Source of the DNA: Pseudomonas sp. Ga0074129
GTDB lineage: Bacteria; Pseudomonadota; Gammaproteobacteria; Pseudomonadales; Pseudomonadaceae
Direction: 5' to 3'
Assembly: GCA_001465025.1 (NCBI GenBank)
Contig: LNDO01000073.1
Span: 1-64,000, forward strand
DNA length: 64,000 nucleotides
Under the pieces are notes generated by a model. That model had not been told where the DNA came from. It saw only the letters and a program-made list of their open reading frames with translations, and did no database searches. The first letter of the stretch is position 1. The number at the start of each line of letters is the position of its first letter. Positions 19,270 through 28,703 of this stretch are shown here, one piece after another. Both the position numbers and the translations under genes were made by a program.

Positions 19270-21879
19270 GTGCTTGAAGCCTATCGCAAACATGTAGCAG
19301 AGCGTGCCGCTCAGGGTATCGTGCCCCAGCCGCTGAACGCCGAACAAACCGCAGGCCTGATCGAGCTGCTGAAAAACCCGCCAGCTGGCGAAGAAGCTTT
19401 TCTTGTTGATCTGATCACCAACCGTGTTCCGCCAGGCGTAGACGAAGCCGCTTACGTCAAAGCCGGTTTCCTGTCTGCCATCGCCAAAGGCGAAGCAACT
19501 TCCCCGCTGATCAGCAAAACACACGCTGTTGAACTGCTGGGCACGATGCAAGGTGGCTACAACATCGCCACTCTGGTTGCACTGCTCGATGACAGCGAAC
19601 TGGCTGCCGTGACTGCCGAGCAACTGAAGCACACCCTGCTGATGTTCGACGCCTTCCACGACGTCGCTGAAAAAGCCAAGAACGGCAACGTTCACGCCAA
19701 AGGCGTACTGCAGTCTTGGGCTGACGGCGAGTGGTTCAAGAACCGCCCAACCCTGGCCGACAAAATCAGCCTGCGCGTATTCAAGGTCACTGGCGAAACC
19801 AACACCGACGACCTCTCCCCAGCACCTGATGCTTGGTCGCGCCCGGATATTCCGTTGCACGCCTTGGCCATGCTGAAAATGGCCCGTGACGGCATCGTGC
19901 CGGACGAGCAAGGCGTTACCGGCCCGATGAAACAAATCGAAGCCATGCGCAGCCAAGGCTTCCCGATCGCCTACGTCGGTGACGTAGTCGGTACTGGCTC
20001 CTCGCGTAAATCCGCCACCAACTCGGTGCTGTGGTTCTTCGGCGACGACATCCCCAACGTGCCGAACAAGCGCGCTGGCGGCTTCTGCTTCGGCAGCAAG
20101 ATTGCTCCGATCTTCTACAACACCATGGAAGATGCCGGCGCTCTGCCAATCGAATTCGACGTTTCCAACATGCACATGGGCGACGTGATCGACCTGTACC
20201 CGCATGCTGGCAAAGTCTGCAAGCACGGCACCGACGAAGTACTGGCCACCTTCGAAATGAAGACCCCAGTACTGCTCGACGAAGTCCGCGCTGGCGGCCG
20301 TATCCCGCTGATCATCGGTCGCGGTCTGACTGATAAAGCGCGCGCCGAACTGGGCCTAGGCCCAACCGACCTGTTCAAGCTGCCCGAGCCACCTGCCGCC
20401 AGCACCAAGGGTTTCACCCTGGCGCAGAAGATGGTCGGCAAGGCGTGTGGCCTGCCGGAAGGCAAAGGCGTGCGCCCTGGCACCTACTGCGAACCGAAGA
20501 TGACCACCGTCGGCTCCCAGGACACCACTGGCCCGATGACCCGCGACGAGCTGAAAGACCTGGCTTGCCTGGGCTTCTCCGCTGACCTGGTTATGCAGTC
20601 GTTCTGCCACACCGCGGCTTATCCGAAGCCAATCGACGTCACCACCCACCACACCCTGCCGGATTTCATCCGCACCCGTGGCGGCGTGTCCCTGCGTCCT
20701 GGCGACGGCATCATCCACAGTTGGTTGAACCGCATGCTGCTGCCGGACACCGTCGGTACCGGTGGCGACTCGCACACCCGCTTCCCGATCGGCATCTCGT
20801 TCCCGGCAGGTTCTGGCCTGGTAGCCTTCGCCGCTGCCACTGGCGTAATGCCGCTGGACATGCCGGAGTCGGTACTGGTGCGCTTCAAGGGCAAACTGCA
20901 GCCAGGCATCACCTTGCGTGACCTGGTGCATGCCATCCCTTATGTAGCCATCCAAAAAGGCCTGCTGACCGTTGAGAAGAAGGGCAAGATCAATGCCTTC
21001 TCTGGCCGCATCCTTGAGATCGAAGGTCTGGACGAGCTGACCGTTGAACAAGCTTTCGAGCTGTCCGACGCCTCTGCCGAACGCTCCGCTGCTGGTTGCA
21101 CCATCAAGCTGCCGGAAAAAGCCATCGCCGAGTACCTGCGTTCGAACATCACCCTGCTGCGCTGGATGATCAGCGAAGGCTACGGCGATGCGCGCACCAT
21201 GGAACGTCGCGCCCAAGCGATGGAAGCCTGGCTGGCCGATCCGAAGCTGATGGAAGCTGACAAAGACGCTGAGTACGCTGAGATCATCGAAATTGACCTG
21301 GCCGACATCAACGAGCCGGTTCTCTGCGCACCGAACGATCCGGACGACGCCCGTCTGCTGTCCTCCGTTCAAGGCGAGAAGATCGATGAAGTGTTTATCG
21401 GTTCGTGCATGACTAACATCGGTCACTTCCGCGCAGCCGGTAAGTTGCTGGAAAAAGTCGAAGGCAACCTGCCGACTCGTCTGTGGCTGTCGCCGCCGAC
21501 CAAGATGGACCAGCATCAGCTGACCGAAGAAGGCTATTACGGCATCTACGGTAAAGCCGGCGCGCGCATGGAAATGCCGGGCTGCTCGCTGTGCATGGGT
21601 AACCAGGCACGCGTTGAGGCGAACTCCACTGTGGTGTCGACCTCCACCCGTAACTTCCCCAACCGTCTGGGCGATGGTGCCAACGTTTACCTGGCTTCGG
21701 CCGAGCTGGCGGCTGTTGCCGCTATCACCGGTAAACTGCCGACTGTTGAGGAATACATGGTCTATGCGAAGGAAATCGACACCATGGCAGCGGACGTTTA
21801 CCGCTACCTGAGTTTCGACCAGATCGCAGAGTTCCGTGAAGCAGCTGCCAACGCGAATATCCCTGCTCTTCAGGTCTAA
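19270..21879 (+). CDS. acnB: Aconitate hydratase B
   Basis: This 869-aa TCA-cycle enzyme isomerises citrate and isocitrate with a [4Fe-4S] cluster. AcnB-type order is clear: an N-terminal HEAT-like domain, the swivel domain with [10 protein letters not shown] and GTGSSRKSA, then the catalytic domains with GGDSHTRFP and the cluster cysteines in [11 protein letters not shown] and GCSLCMGNQ. The GTG at 19270 gives the family start [15 protein letters not shown] and follows GAGGG; upstream in-frame codons belong to the leader. AcnB also binds mRNA as apo-protein in E. coli. A strong terminator follows. Confidence 0.97.
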   Translation: MLEAYRKHVAERAAQGIVPQPLNAEQTAGLIELLKNPPAGEEAFLVDLITNRVPPGVDEAAYVKAGFLSAIAKGEATSPLISKTHAVELLGTMQGGYNIATLVALLDDSELAAVTAEQLKHTLLMFDAFHDVAEKAKNGNVHAKGVLQSWADGEWFKNRPTLADKISLRVFKVTGETNTDDLSPAPDAWSRPDIPLHALAMLKMARDGIVPDEQGVTGPMKQIEAMRSQGFPIAYVGDVVGTGSSRKSATNSVLWFFGDDIPNVPNKRAGGFCFGSKIAPIFYNTMEDAGALPIEFDVSNMHMGDVIDLYPHAGKVCKHGTDEVLATFEMKTPVLLDEVRAGGRIPLIIGRGLTDKARAELGLGPTDLFKLPEPPAASTKGFTLAQKMVGKACGLPEGKGVRPGTYCEPKMTTVGSQDTTGPMTRDELKDLACLGFSADLVMQSFCHTAAYPKPIDVTTHHTLPDFIRTRGGVSLRPGDGIIHSWLNRMLLPDTVGTGGDSHTRFPIGISFPAGSGLVAFAAATGVMPLDMPESVLVRFKGKLQPGITLRDLVHAIPYVAIQKGLLTVEKKGKINAFSGRILEIEGLDELTVEQAFELSDASAERSAAGCTIKLPEKAIAEYLRSNITLLRWMISEGYGDARTMERRAQAMEAWLADPKLMEADKDAEYAEIIEIDLADINEPVLCAPNDPDDARLLSSVQGEKIDEVFIGSCMTNIGHFRAAGKLLEKVEGNLPTRLWLSPPTKMDQHQLTEEGYYGIYGKAGARMEMPGCSLCMGNQARVEANSTVVSTSTRNFPNRLGDGANVYLASAELAAVAAITGKLPTVEEYMVYAKEIDTMAADVYRYLSFDQIAEFREAAANANIPALQV

Positions 21880-21893
21880 GCGCTTGCTGCAAT

Positions 21894-21924
21894 GAAAAAG
21901 CCCCGCCTCGTGCGGGGCTTTTTC
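21894..21924 (+). terminator. Terminator of acnB
   Basis: GAAAAAGCCCCGC (21894-21906) pairs with GCGGGGCTTTTTC (21912-21924), 15 nt past the acnB stop. It is a strong rho-independent terminator. Confidence 0.92.
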
Positions 21925-22012
21925 TTGGGCGAAATCTTGATAGTGACGCTCCAGCAGCTACCTTCAAATTGGGGGGTGTAATGTCGCACCCGAGCATCAT
22001 TTGGAGATGTTT

Positions 22013-22222
22013 ATGAAGCACTGGATTATTGCCGCACTCTGCGTGTTTTCCTTAGCTGGTTGCAGCAGCGAATACATCATCAGCACCACCGATGGACAAA
22101 TGCTGACCAGTGATGGCAAACCACATCTGGATAAAGAAACAGGCATGCTGGAATTCACTGACAGCGAGGGTCGCAAACAGCAAGTTCCGCAAAGCTCAGT
22201 CAAGCAAATGCTAGAACGCTAA
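22013..22222 (+). CDS. YgdI/YgdR-type small lipoprotein
   Basis: This 69-aa precursor has a signal peptide MKHWIIAALCVFSLAGC with lipobox LAGC. The mature part (SSEYIISTTDGQMLTSDGKP) carries the YgdI/YgdR (DUF903) fold pattern, a tiny SH3-like domain of unknown role in the envelope. GGAG at 22003-22006 fits the ATG at 22013 better than the TTG at 22001 or the ATG at 22007. It has its own terminator and lies alone between acnB and alaC. Confidence 0.88.
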   Translation: MKHWIIAALCVFSLAGCSSEYIISTTDGQMLTSDGKPHLDKETGMLEFTDSEGRKQQVPQSSVKQMLER

Positions 22223-22236
22223 GTCTCCCTCTCTAT

Positions 22237-22264
22237 GAAAAACCCCGCAGCGCGGGGTCTTTTC
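22237..22264 (+). terminator. Terminator of the small lipoprotein gene
   Basis: ACCCCGC (22242-22248) and GCGGGGT (22252-22258) form a stem preceded by AAAA and followed by CTTTTC. Confidence 0.8.
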
Positions 22265-22399
22265 TGGCTCGCTGCTCAGACAACTTCCCTCGCCACTGGC
22301 TGGACAGCCCCGCTTTAGGGCTTTATCTTCGCTGCCTGGCCAGCGCACTGGCCAACGTCGCTCGGACGGTTCCGGGCGCTTACGTATCGCGAGGAAATC

Positions 22400-23629
22400 A
22401 TGGCTGAGAACGCCAAGCGCCGTTTTGCGCGCATTGATCGTCTACCCCCCTATGTATTCAACATCACCGCCGAACTGAAGATGGCCGCGCGTCGCCGTGG
22501 CGAAGACATCATCGACTTCAGCATGGGCAACCCGGATGGCCCTACGCCTCCGCATATCGTCGAAAAACTGGTACAAGTCGCCCAGCGCGAAGACACCCAC
22601 GGTTATTCCACTTCACGTGGCATTCCACGCCTGCGCCGCGCCATTTCGCGCTGGTACAAAGACCGCTACGACGTTGAAATCGATCCGGAGAGCGAAGCCA
22701 TTGTCACCATTGGCTCAAAGGAAGGTCTGGCGCATTTGATGCTGGCCACGCTGGATCACGGCGACACCGTACTGGTACCCAACCCTAGCTACCCAATTCA
22801 CATCTATGGCGCAGTGATTGCCGGTGCCCAGGTGCGTTCGGTGCCGCTGATTCCTGGCGTGGACTTCTTTGCCGAACTGGAGCGAGCGATTCGCGAATCG
22901 ATCCCCAAGCCGAAGATGATGATTTTGGGCTTTCCCTCCAACCCCACCGCGCAGTGCGTGGAGCTGGACTTTTTCGAGCGGGTCGTCGCCCTGGCCAAGC
23001 AATATGACGTATTGGTCATTCACGACTTGGCGTACGCCGATATTGTTTATGACGGCTGGAAAGCACCGTCGATCATGCAGGTGCCTGGGGCCAAAGACAT
23101 TGCCGTGGAGTTCTTCACGCTGTCGAAAAGCTACAACATGGCAGGCTGGCGGATTGGCTTTATGGTCGGCAATCCCGAGCTGGTTAACGCCCTTGCACGG
23201 ATCAAGAGCTATCACGACTACGGTACGTTTACTCCGCTGCAGGTGGCTGCAATTGCCGCACTGGAGGGCGATCAGCAATGCGTTCGCGATATCGCCGAAC
23301 AATACCGTCAGCGCCGCAACCTGCTGGTTAAAGGCCTGCATGAGCTTGGCTGGATGGTCGAAAACCCCAAGGCTTCGATGTATATCTGGGCCAAAATCCC
23401 CGAGCAGTACGCGCACCTTGGCTCGTTGGAGTTCGCTAAAAAGCTGCTGCTTGAAGCCAAGGTGTGTGTGTCACCCGGTATCGGCTTCGGGGACTACGGC
23501 GACGACCACGTACGCTTTGCCCTGATCGAAAACCAGGACCGTACACGTCAGGCCATTCGCGGTATCAAGGCAATGCTGCGAACGGATGGTTTTTTACCCG
23601 CTCAGCAAGCCAAAGAAGAAAATCCATAA
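22400..23629 (+). CDS. alaC: Alanine transaminase AlaC
   Basis: This 409-aa fold-type I PLP aminotransferase interconverts pyruvate and alanine with glutamate. It is very close to E. coli AlaC as I recall it: RIDRLPPYVFNITAELKMAA at the start, FSMGNPDGPTPP, and the PLP lysine in TLSKSYNMAGWRIG. GAGGAAATC precedes the ATG at 22400. It is monocistronic, with a short hairpin downstream. The 177 nt upstream hold its promoter region, in which I cannot fix the elements. Confidence 0.93.
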   Translation: MAENAKRRFARIDRLPPYVFNITAELKMAARRRGEDIIDFSMGNPDGPTPPHIVEKLVQVAQREDTHGYSTSRGIPRLRRAISRWYKDRYDVEIDPESEAIVTIGSKEGLAHLMLATLDHGDTVLVPNPSYPIHIYGAVIAGAQVRSVPLIPGVDFFAELERAIRESIPKPKMMILGFPSNPTAQCVELDFFERVVALAKQYDVLVIHDLAYADIVYDGWKAPSIMQVPGAKDIAVEFFTLSKSYNMAGWRIGFMVGNPELVNALARIKSYHDYGTFTPLQVAAIAALEGDQQCVRDIAEQYRQRRNLLVKGLHELGWMVENPKASMYIWAKIPEQYAHLGSLEFAKKLLLEAKVCVSPGIGFGDYGDDHVRFALIENQDRTRQAIRGIKAMLRTDGFLPAQQAKEENP

Positions 23630-23675
23630 CGGCAAGAGCTATTGGATTTTATTGGTAATCGGGTCACTACCGGTT

Positions 23676-23695
23676 GGAGCCAGCTTGCTGGCTCC
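23676..23695. repeat. REP-like palindrome downstream of alaC
   Basis: GGAGCCAGCTTGCTGGCTCC is a perfect palindrome 46 nt past alaC. Its form resembles short intergenic palindromes common in Pseudomonas. It may end or stabilise the alaC transcript; no T-run follows. Confidence 0.5.
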
Positions 23696-23781
23696 TGCAC
23701 AGATTCGCACTGCAAAGTAATGGTTACAGGCCGCAATCGTTGGCCCATTCTTTATGGCCACGGCGACTGACCACTCGGCTC

Positions 23782-24177
23782 TCAACCCGAATAATCCAGC
23801 ACCGTCCATACACGGCTTATGCTTCCAGCAATCATGCAGCTGCGGCTTGCCAGCATTTCGCTTTTGTTGTGCAGCGACATCCGGCTGGTACTGCCATCCG
23901 CCGCATCCGAGCGCTCACTCAGCCACTGAACCCGCCCACAGCCGGGCAATTCCACTACATAACTAGAAGCCACTGAGGAGTGGACGCTGGGCTGCTTAAT
24001 CACGTCTACAACGCGCCCTTCGCGCTCGATCCGTCTCCCGTCATCAATCAGCACAGCCCAGGCCTGATCGTTCTCGATTACCAGGTAAGTGCCGTTGGCC
24101 TTAGGCTGCTCCAGCTGTGGCTGTGCACAACCGGCCAAGAAGAAGCACATCAGGACTGTCATCAATATCTGTTGCAT
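23782..24177 (-). CDS. Hypothetical lipoprotein
   Basis: This 131-aa precursor starts with a signal peptide MQQILMTVLMCFFLAGC; the lipobox LAGC predicts lipidation at Cys17. The mature part is hydrophilic, with three further cysteines, and I recognise no domain. AGAGGAGT eight bases before the ATG supports translation. It is divergent from the SOS-boxed gene at 24388, and the LexA box lies about 105 nt from its start, so both could share the operator. Function is unknown. Confidence 0.75.
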   Translation of the reverse strand: MQQILMTVLMCFFLAGCAQPQLEQPKANGTYLVIENDQAWAVLIDDGRRIEREGRVVDVIKQPSVHSSVASSYVVELPGCGRVQWLSERSDAADGSTSRMSLHNKSEMLASRSCMIAGSISRVWTVLDYSG

Positions 24178-24281
24178 TACTAAGTACTCCTCTTAGAGCC
24201 GCCAATGGGGTGGTTTGTCGCCAAACAATGGGGGGAGCCTTGAGTGAATGTCGGCGAGGTCTAAGCGCTACTATCATAGAA

Positions 24282-24301
24282 TACTGTTTATCTGTACAGT
24301 A
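24282..24301 (+). promoter_or_regulatory. LexA (SOS) box
   Basis: TACTGTTTATCTGTACAGTA fits CTG-N10-CAG with the outer TA pairs also matching the E. coli and Pseudomonas LexA consensus. It lies 86 nt upstream of the gene at 24388 in an AT-rich divergent promoter region. Confidence 0.85.
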
Positions 24302-24387
24302 TTTTTTAGCTTACCTAGACGCGCCTCCGGACCAGTGGTTAAAGCTGGCCCAATGGCTTAATCAGGACATTAATGAGGAGTATTGGA

Positions 24388-24702
24388 ATGCTCGATGTTT
24401 TGCAGCTCAAACAAAGGGTCAACCGCATGCCATTGGAAAAAGTGCGCACCATGGTTGAGCAATTGCGCTTGGAAGGCATCGTTGCGGAAAGCAAAACCCC
24501 CTTCACACGGATGCACTTCAATACCTGCTTCGCCGAGATAGAAGCGTTGGCTCAGCGTGCTGGCTACCACAAGCAATTGGATGTAGTGGGTTATCAAGGA
24601 CAGGCTTACGCCCTGTTTGATCCGGGCCGCTGGCAAGCAGTAGACGTGTTGCACTGGCTCAGGGCCTACGTGGAACAAAGCCAGAAACCGCTCGTATCCT
24701 GA
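24388..24702 (+). CDS. Putative SOS-inducible small protein
   Basis: This 104-aa protein begins MLDVLQLKQRVNRMPLEKV and is mostly charged and helical, with a more hydrophobic C-terminal half (YQGQAYALFDPGRWQAVDVL). No signal peptide or membrane helix is seen. GAGGAG seven bases upstream fixes the start at 24388. The perfect LexA box upstream implies induction by DNA damage. It is not SulA-like and I recognise no domain. P. aeruginosa has LexA-controlled hypothetical genes of this size, and one may be the orthologue, which I cannot confirm here. Confidence 0.8.
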   Translation: MLDVLQLKQRVNRMPLEKVRTMVEQLRLEGIVAESKTPFTRMHFNTCFAEIEALAQRAGYHKQLDVVGYQGQAYALFDPGRWQAVDVLHWLRAYVEQSQKPLVS

Positions 24703-25241
24703 GTAGATTTCGCCTGCAGCTTTGCTCGTAAAAGAAGCGTCTAAGTGATTCGCGTAGCGCAGAGTTCATCTAGAAATTGGCCGATAACCGTCGAAATGCT
24801 CTTGAACACCACCCGCCCTCGAATACCAGTTGTCCAAAAATGGCGATGCCCTGAATTTACAAATGTTCAGCGGTCTCTCTGAGCAAAGACGGTCAAACGC
24901 TCCATCAGCCTCCGCAACTCCGGCTGATATCGCACGACCTTATGCCAGTCGCCGTGAGATGCCCGCTGCCAGGTTTATGCTTTCGTCGGTTGGCGCTGAT
25001 CATTTGATAAGCGTTTTGCGGATTACAGGCGCTATGCCAGCACAGGACCCGCAAGGGAGATCTCACCCTATATACATTCACAATGGGTGTTTCGCCCCCC
25101 CCTTTCAAATCCAGCCAATAGCGGCAACCGCCATTAGCACCGGTCTGACATGCTGGAGTTTCTTTGTGAGACCGGCTGGATACCACTTACCCGCAAGCGG
25201 CGGATGCCTGCCTCCAGCGGGCAAGGGGCATAGAGTGCTGT
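24703..25241. other. 539-nt gap with a possible gene relic
   Basis: No intact gene is evident. On the minus strand 24867-24974 holds an open frame of 35 codons ending in TGA whose composition looks coding (it contains SHGDWHKVVRYQPELRRLME), but it has no start codon in a plausible place and is closed upstream by TAA. It could be the C-terminal remnant of a lost gene. A run of eight C lies near 25095, and CCGGTCT/AGACCGG repeats face each other at about 25141-25175. Confidence 0.4.
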
Positions 25242-26039
25242 CTACTGCTGTTGCACTAGAACCATCGGAGCCACTTCGACCTGCGCGTGCATTTGCTCGA
25301 CGCCACCGCCCCGGCGCATGCCGCGTACCGGGCAAGCATCTAGATAGTCCAGCCCCACGGCCAGCTTCAAATGGCGCTCCGGTTTGGCCAGGCAGTTGGT
25401 CACGTCAAAGCTGTACCAGGCGTTATCCAGCCAGGCTTCGGCCCAGGCGTGGCTGGCCAGGTGGTCTTCGCTGTCGGTGAACAGATAACCCGACACATAG
25501 CGCGCCGGAACCCCCAGGCTGCGGGCGCAGGCGAGAAAGGCGTGAGCGTGGTCCTGGCAAACACCCTTACCACCAGCGAAGGCCTCGCTGGCACTGGTTT
25601 CCACGGCTGTGCTGCCCGGCTGATAGCTGATATGCGCGTTCAGGGCATGCATCAGGTCGATCAAGCCTGTACGGTCTTGGCGGCTTTTGCTTTGCAGTTT
25701 GGCAAATTCACGCAGGGCTTCATCGGCTTCGGTCAGACGGGTGAATCGCAGAAACGGCAACGCCGACTGACTTTCGTGCTCGGCTTCGCGCGCCTCATCA
25801 ATTTCGACCTGGCCACGGGCACCAATAACGATGGACTCGTGCGGCTCGTCCATGGTCAGCACATGCAGAATGTTGCCGTAAGGATCGAGTTGAGCGCGCA
25901 CCGGACGCGGCAAGGTCAGCTGCCAACTAAGCACCTGCTGACGCTCGCTGTCGTGCGGGGTCATGCGCAGGTATTGGATGCTGGTGCGCACCTGATCTTC
26001 ATAGTGATAGGTGGTGTCGTGGCTGATTGACAGTCTCAT
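25242..26039 (-). CDS. Transglutaminase-like cysteine peptidase family protein
   Basis: This 265-aa protein has an N-terminal beta-rich domain (RLSISHDTTYHYEDQV) followed by a transglutaminase-like core with the catalytic Cys in GVCQDHAHAF, His in ASHAWAEAW and Asp in SFDVTN. There is no signal peptide, so it is cytosolic. It overlaps the alpha-E gene by 4 nt and is the last of three genes with the ATP-grasp protein. These three families often travel together and are thought to form or cleave amide bonds in an unknown product. Confidence 0.88.
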   Translation of the reverse strand: MRLSISHDTTYHYEDQVRTSIQYLRMTPHDSERQQVLSWQLTLPRPVRAQLDPYGNILHVLTMDEPHESIVIGARGQVEIDEAREAEHESQSALPFLRFTRLTEADEALREFAKLQSKSRQDRTGLIDLMHALNAHISYQPGSTAVETSASEAFAGGKGVCQDHAHAFLACARSLGVPARYVSGYLFTDSEDHLASHAWAEAWLDNAWYSFDVTNCLAKPERHLKLAVGLDYLDACPVRGMRRGGGVEQMHAQVEVAPMVLVQQQ

Positions 26040-26986
26040 GCGACCTCCAGGTAGGACGTTTGGATGGCTTGGCCCAATTGGCGGACCAGCAGGATGAAAT
26101 CGGTAAGCCAGGCGTGCAGGCCTTCGTCGAGCACTTCGTTGATGCTGGTGTAGCGCAAGCGGGCTTCAAGTTCGGCAGCCAGGCGTTGGGCCGAGCGGCC
26201 GTTGTCGCCGGGCAGGCTGGCGAGCATCAGGCTCAACTCATCCATGCAGGCACGCAGCGAGCGCGGTACGTCTGGGCGCAGCAAGAGCAATTCAGAGACT
26301 TTGCGCGTGCCGGGCGAGCCCCGGTAAATCTCGGCAAAGGCTTCAAATGAGGACAATGCCCGCAGCAGCGCGGTCCATTGGTAGTAGCTGCGCGCCGGGC
26401 GACCGTCGATTTCGTCGATGTCTTCGCCGAGCATTTCGTAGCGCGCGTCCAGCAGGCGCAGGGTGTTGTCGGCACGCTCAATAAAGGTGCCGAGGCGGAT
26501 AAAGCGGTACGGGTCGCCACGCATGATGGTGCCGAAGGTGGCCCCACGGAACAGGTGCGAGCGCTCCTTGACCCATTCACAAAAACGGCTGATGCCATAA
26601 CGGCCCAAGCCTTGTTCGGCAATGCCGCGAATCTCCAGCCAGGTGGCGTTGATGTTTTCCCACATGTCGGCGGTGATGCGCCCGCGCACAGCGTGCGCAT
26701 TGCTGCGCGCCGCCTGCAGGCAGCAGTAGATGCTGGCCGGGTTAGTCGCATCAAGGGCGAAGAAGTGCAGCATACGCTCGGCATGCAACGGGCCGTGACG
26801 TTCCAGGTAGTCGTCGAGGGTGCCGGTAATCAGCAGCGGCATGGCCAGTTCTTCCAGACCATCACCCTGCCCGTCCTGCGGCATAAGTGACAGCGAGTAG
26901 CTGACATCGAGCATGCGCGCGAGATTTTCCGCGCGCTCCAGGTAGCGCGACATCCAATACAGATCAGAAGCGGTTCTTGAAAGCAT
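26036..26986 (-). CDS. Alpha-E domain (DUF403) protein
   Basis: This 316-aa, all-helical alpha-E family protein starts MLSRTASDLYWMSRYLERAENLARM, the family signature. It has no known activity and is nearly always encoded beside circularly permuted ATP-grasp and transglutaminase genes. It begins two nt after the ATP-grasp stop codon and overlaps the transglutaminase start, so the three are translationally linked. Cytosolic; no cofactor motif is obvious. Confidence 0.9.
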   Translation of the reverse strand: MLSRTASDLYWMSRYLERAENLARMLDVSYSLSLMPQDGQGDGLEELAMPLLITGTLDDYLERHGPLHAERMLHFFALDATNPASIYCCLQAARSNAHAVRGRITADMWENINATWLEIRGIAEQGLGRYGISRFCEWVKERSHLFRGATFGTIMRGDPYRFIRLGTFIERADNTLRLLDARYEMLGEDIDEIDGRPARSYYQWTALLRALSSFEAFAEIYRGSPGTRKVSELLLLRPDVPRSLRACMDELSLMLASLPGDNGRSAQRLAAELEARLRYTSINEVLDEGLHAWLTDFILLVRQLGQAIQTSYLEVA

Positions 26987-26988
26987 GA

Positions 26989-28398
26989 TTAGTCCTCCAC
27001 CACCCAGGTGTCCTTGGTGCCGCCGCCCTGGGACGAGTTAACAACCAGCGAACCCTCACGCAGCGCCACGCGGGTCAGGCCGCCGGGGACGATGCGGGTT
27101 TCCTTGCCGGACAAGACAAAAGGCCGCAGATCGATATGACGCGGGGCGATGCCACGCTCGACAAAGGTCGGGCAGGTCGACAGGCATAAAGTCGGCTGGG
27201 CGATATAAGCCTCAGGTTTAGCGATCAGGCGGGCGCGGAAATCTTCGATTTCAGCCTTGGTAGCGGCCGGCCCTACCAACATGCCGTAGCCGCCGGAGCC
27301 TTGGGTTTCCTTGACCACCAACTGTTCCAAATTGGCCAGCACATGGGACAACTCGGCCGGTTTGCGGCATTGGAAGGTAGGTACGTTTTTCAGCACCGGC
27401 TCTTCGCTGAGGTAGAAGCGAATCATGTCATCGACATAGGGGTAGATCGACTTGTCGTCCGCCACACCCGTGCCGATGGCATTGGCCAGCACCACATTGC
27501 CGCTGCGGTAACACGCCAACAGACCGGGCACGCCGAGCATGGAATCGGGATTGAACGCCAGCGGGTCAAGGAAGGCATCGTCGAGACGGCGATAAACCAC
27601 GTCCACCTGCTTAGCTCCAGCGGTGGTGCGCATAAACAGCTTGTCGTCACGCACGAACAAATCCGCGCCTTCGACCAGTTCCACGCCCATTTCACGGGCC
27701 AGGAAGGCGTGTTCGAAGTAGGCGCTGTTGAAACGCCCCGGCGTCAGCACCACCACATTGGGGTTATCCAAAGGGCTGGAGGACTTCAACGTATCAAGCA
27801 GCAAGTTCGGGTAATGATCGATCGGTGCCACGCGCTGCGCTGCGAACAACTCGGGGAACAGGCGCATCATCATTTTGCGGTCTTCGAGCATGTAGCTCAC
27901 ACCGCTTGGGGTGCGCAGGTTGTCTTCGAGCACGTAATAGCTGCCATCGCCATCGCGCACCAGATCAACCCCTGCGATGTGCGCATAGAGGTCGCGGTGC
28001 AGATCAAGGCCCTGCATGGCGATCTGGTAACCCTCGTTGGCCAGTACCTGCTCGGCGGGGATAATCCCAGCTTTAAGGATGCGTTGGTCGTGATAGAGGT
28101 CGGCGAGAAACATGTTCAGTGCTTGCACCCGCTGGATGCAGCCACGCTCAACGATGCGCCACTCGCTGGCGGGAATACTGCGCGGGATAATGTCGAAGGG
28201 AATCAGCCGCTCGGTGCCCTGATCATCGCCATACAGGGTGAAGGTGATACCTGCGCGGTGGAACAGCAGATCGGCTTCACGCCGACGCTGGGCCAGCAGT
28301 TCATCCGGTGTATCCGCTAACCAGCGAGCAAAGGTTTGATAGTGCGGGCGGACAGCGCCACTCGCGTCATACATCTCATCATAAAAGGTGCGGCCCAT
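26989..28398 (-). CDS. Circularly permuted ATP-grasp protein
   Basis: This 469-aa protein belongs to the circularly permuted ATP-grasp type 2 family (former DUF404/DUF407). The glycine loop KETQGSGGYGM and later acidic and basic residues (HIDLRPFVL, TRIVPGGLTRVAL) fit an ATP-dependent carboxylate-amine ligase. GGAGT precedes the ATG at 28398. It heads the operon with the alpha-E and transglutaminase genes. The substrate is unknown; a role in making or attaching a small peptide is proposed from comparative genomics only. Confidence 0.9.
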   Translation of the reverse strand: MGRTFYDEMYDASGAVRPHYQTFARWLADTPDELLAQRRREADLLFHRAGITFTLYGDDQGTERLIPFDIIPRSIPASEWRIVERGCIQRVQALNMFLADLYHDQRILKAGIIPAEQVLANEGYQIAMQGLDLHRDLYAHIAGVDLVRDGDGSYYVLEDNLRTPSGVSYMLEDRKMMMRLFPELFAAQRVAPIDHYPNLLLDTLKSSSPLDNPNVVVLTPGRFNSAYFEHAFLAREMGVELVEGADLFVRDDKLFMRTTAGAKQVDVVYRRLDDAFLDPLAFNPDSMLGVPGLLACYRSGNVVLANAIGTGVADDKSIYPYVDDMIRFYLSEEPVLKNVPTFQCRKPAELSHVLANLEQLVVKETQGSGGYGMLVGPAATKAEIEDFRARLIAKPEAYIAQPTLCLSTCPTFVERGIAPRHIDLRPFVLSGKETRIVPGGLTRVALREGSLVVNSSQGGGTKDTWVVED

Positions 28399-28703
28399 GC
28401 CGTACTCCTTGTCACCCGGACATGGAGACAGCTTTGCAAAGCTCGCGCCACACAGTAAAAACTAATTAAATCAATATCTTAGATATAGCAAAGAGCTGCC
28501 ACGCACCAACACAGAGCATATTCGTGACCACAAAGTCGCGCGGCGCGCCATTTTAAAGCGCGCGCCATAGGGGCTGCTCTATGGCGCTGCTCAGCGCCTA
28601 CATAGGGGTTTGTACAAAGGGTGCATTGGCTGATACGCGGCATATTCCTGCGCACGCAGACGTTGCTCGGTTCAGCAACAGTTCCATGTATCGAGTAAGG
28701 CCG
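28399..28703. other. Intergenic region upstream of the ATP-grasp operon
   Basis: These 305 nt hold no gene that I can support. An AT-rich stretch at 28457-28490 with the palindrome ATATCTTAGATAT (28474-28486) is the likely promoter zone of the minus-strand ATP-grasp operon. GGCGCGCC and GCGCGCGCC face each other around TTTTAAA near 28540-28567. Confidence 0.4.

Noticed and set aside
19111-21516. Two long minus-strand open frames across acnB (371 and 386 codons)
   Set aside because: Both are antisense to aconitase B and have no recognisable domain or ribosome site.
25094-25101. Run of eight C as a phase-variation tract
   Set aside because: It lies in a gap with no supported gene or promoter in register.
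24830-25480. A 216-codon plus-strand open frame overlapping the transglutaminase gene
   Set aside because: Low-complexity, Arg/Pro/Ala-rich, no ribosome site, and its 3' third is antisense to a real gene.
27301-28320. A 339-codon plus-strand open frame across the ATP-grasp gene
   Set aside because: Antisense shadow of a conserved protein without any supporting signal.
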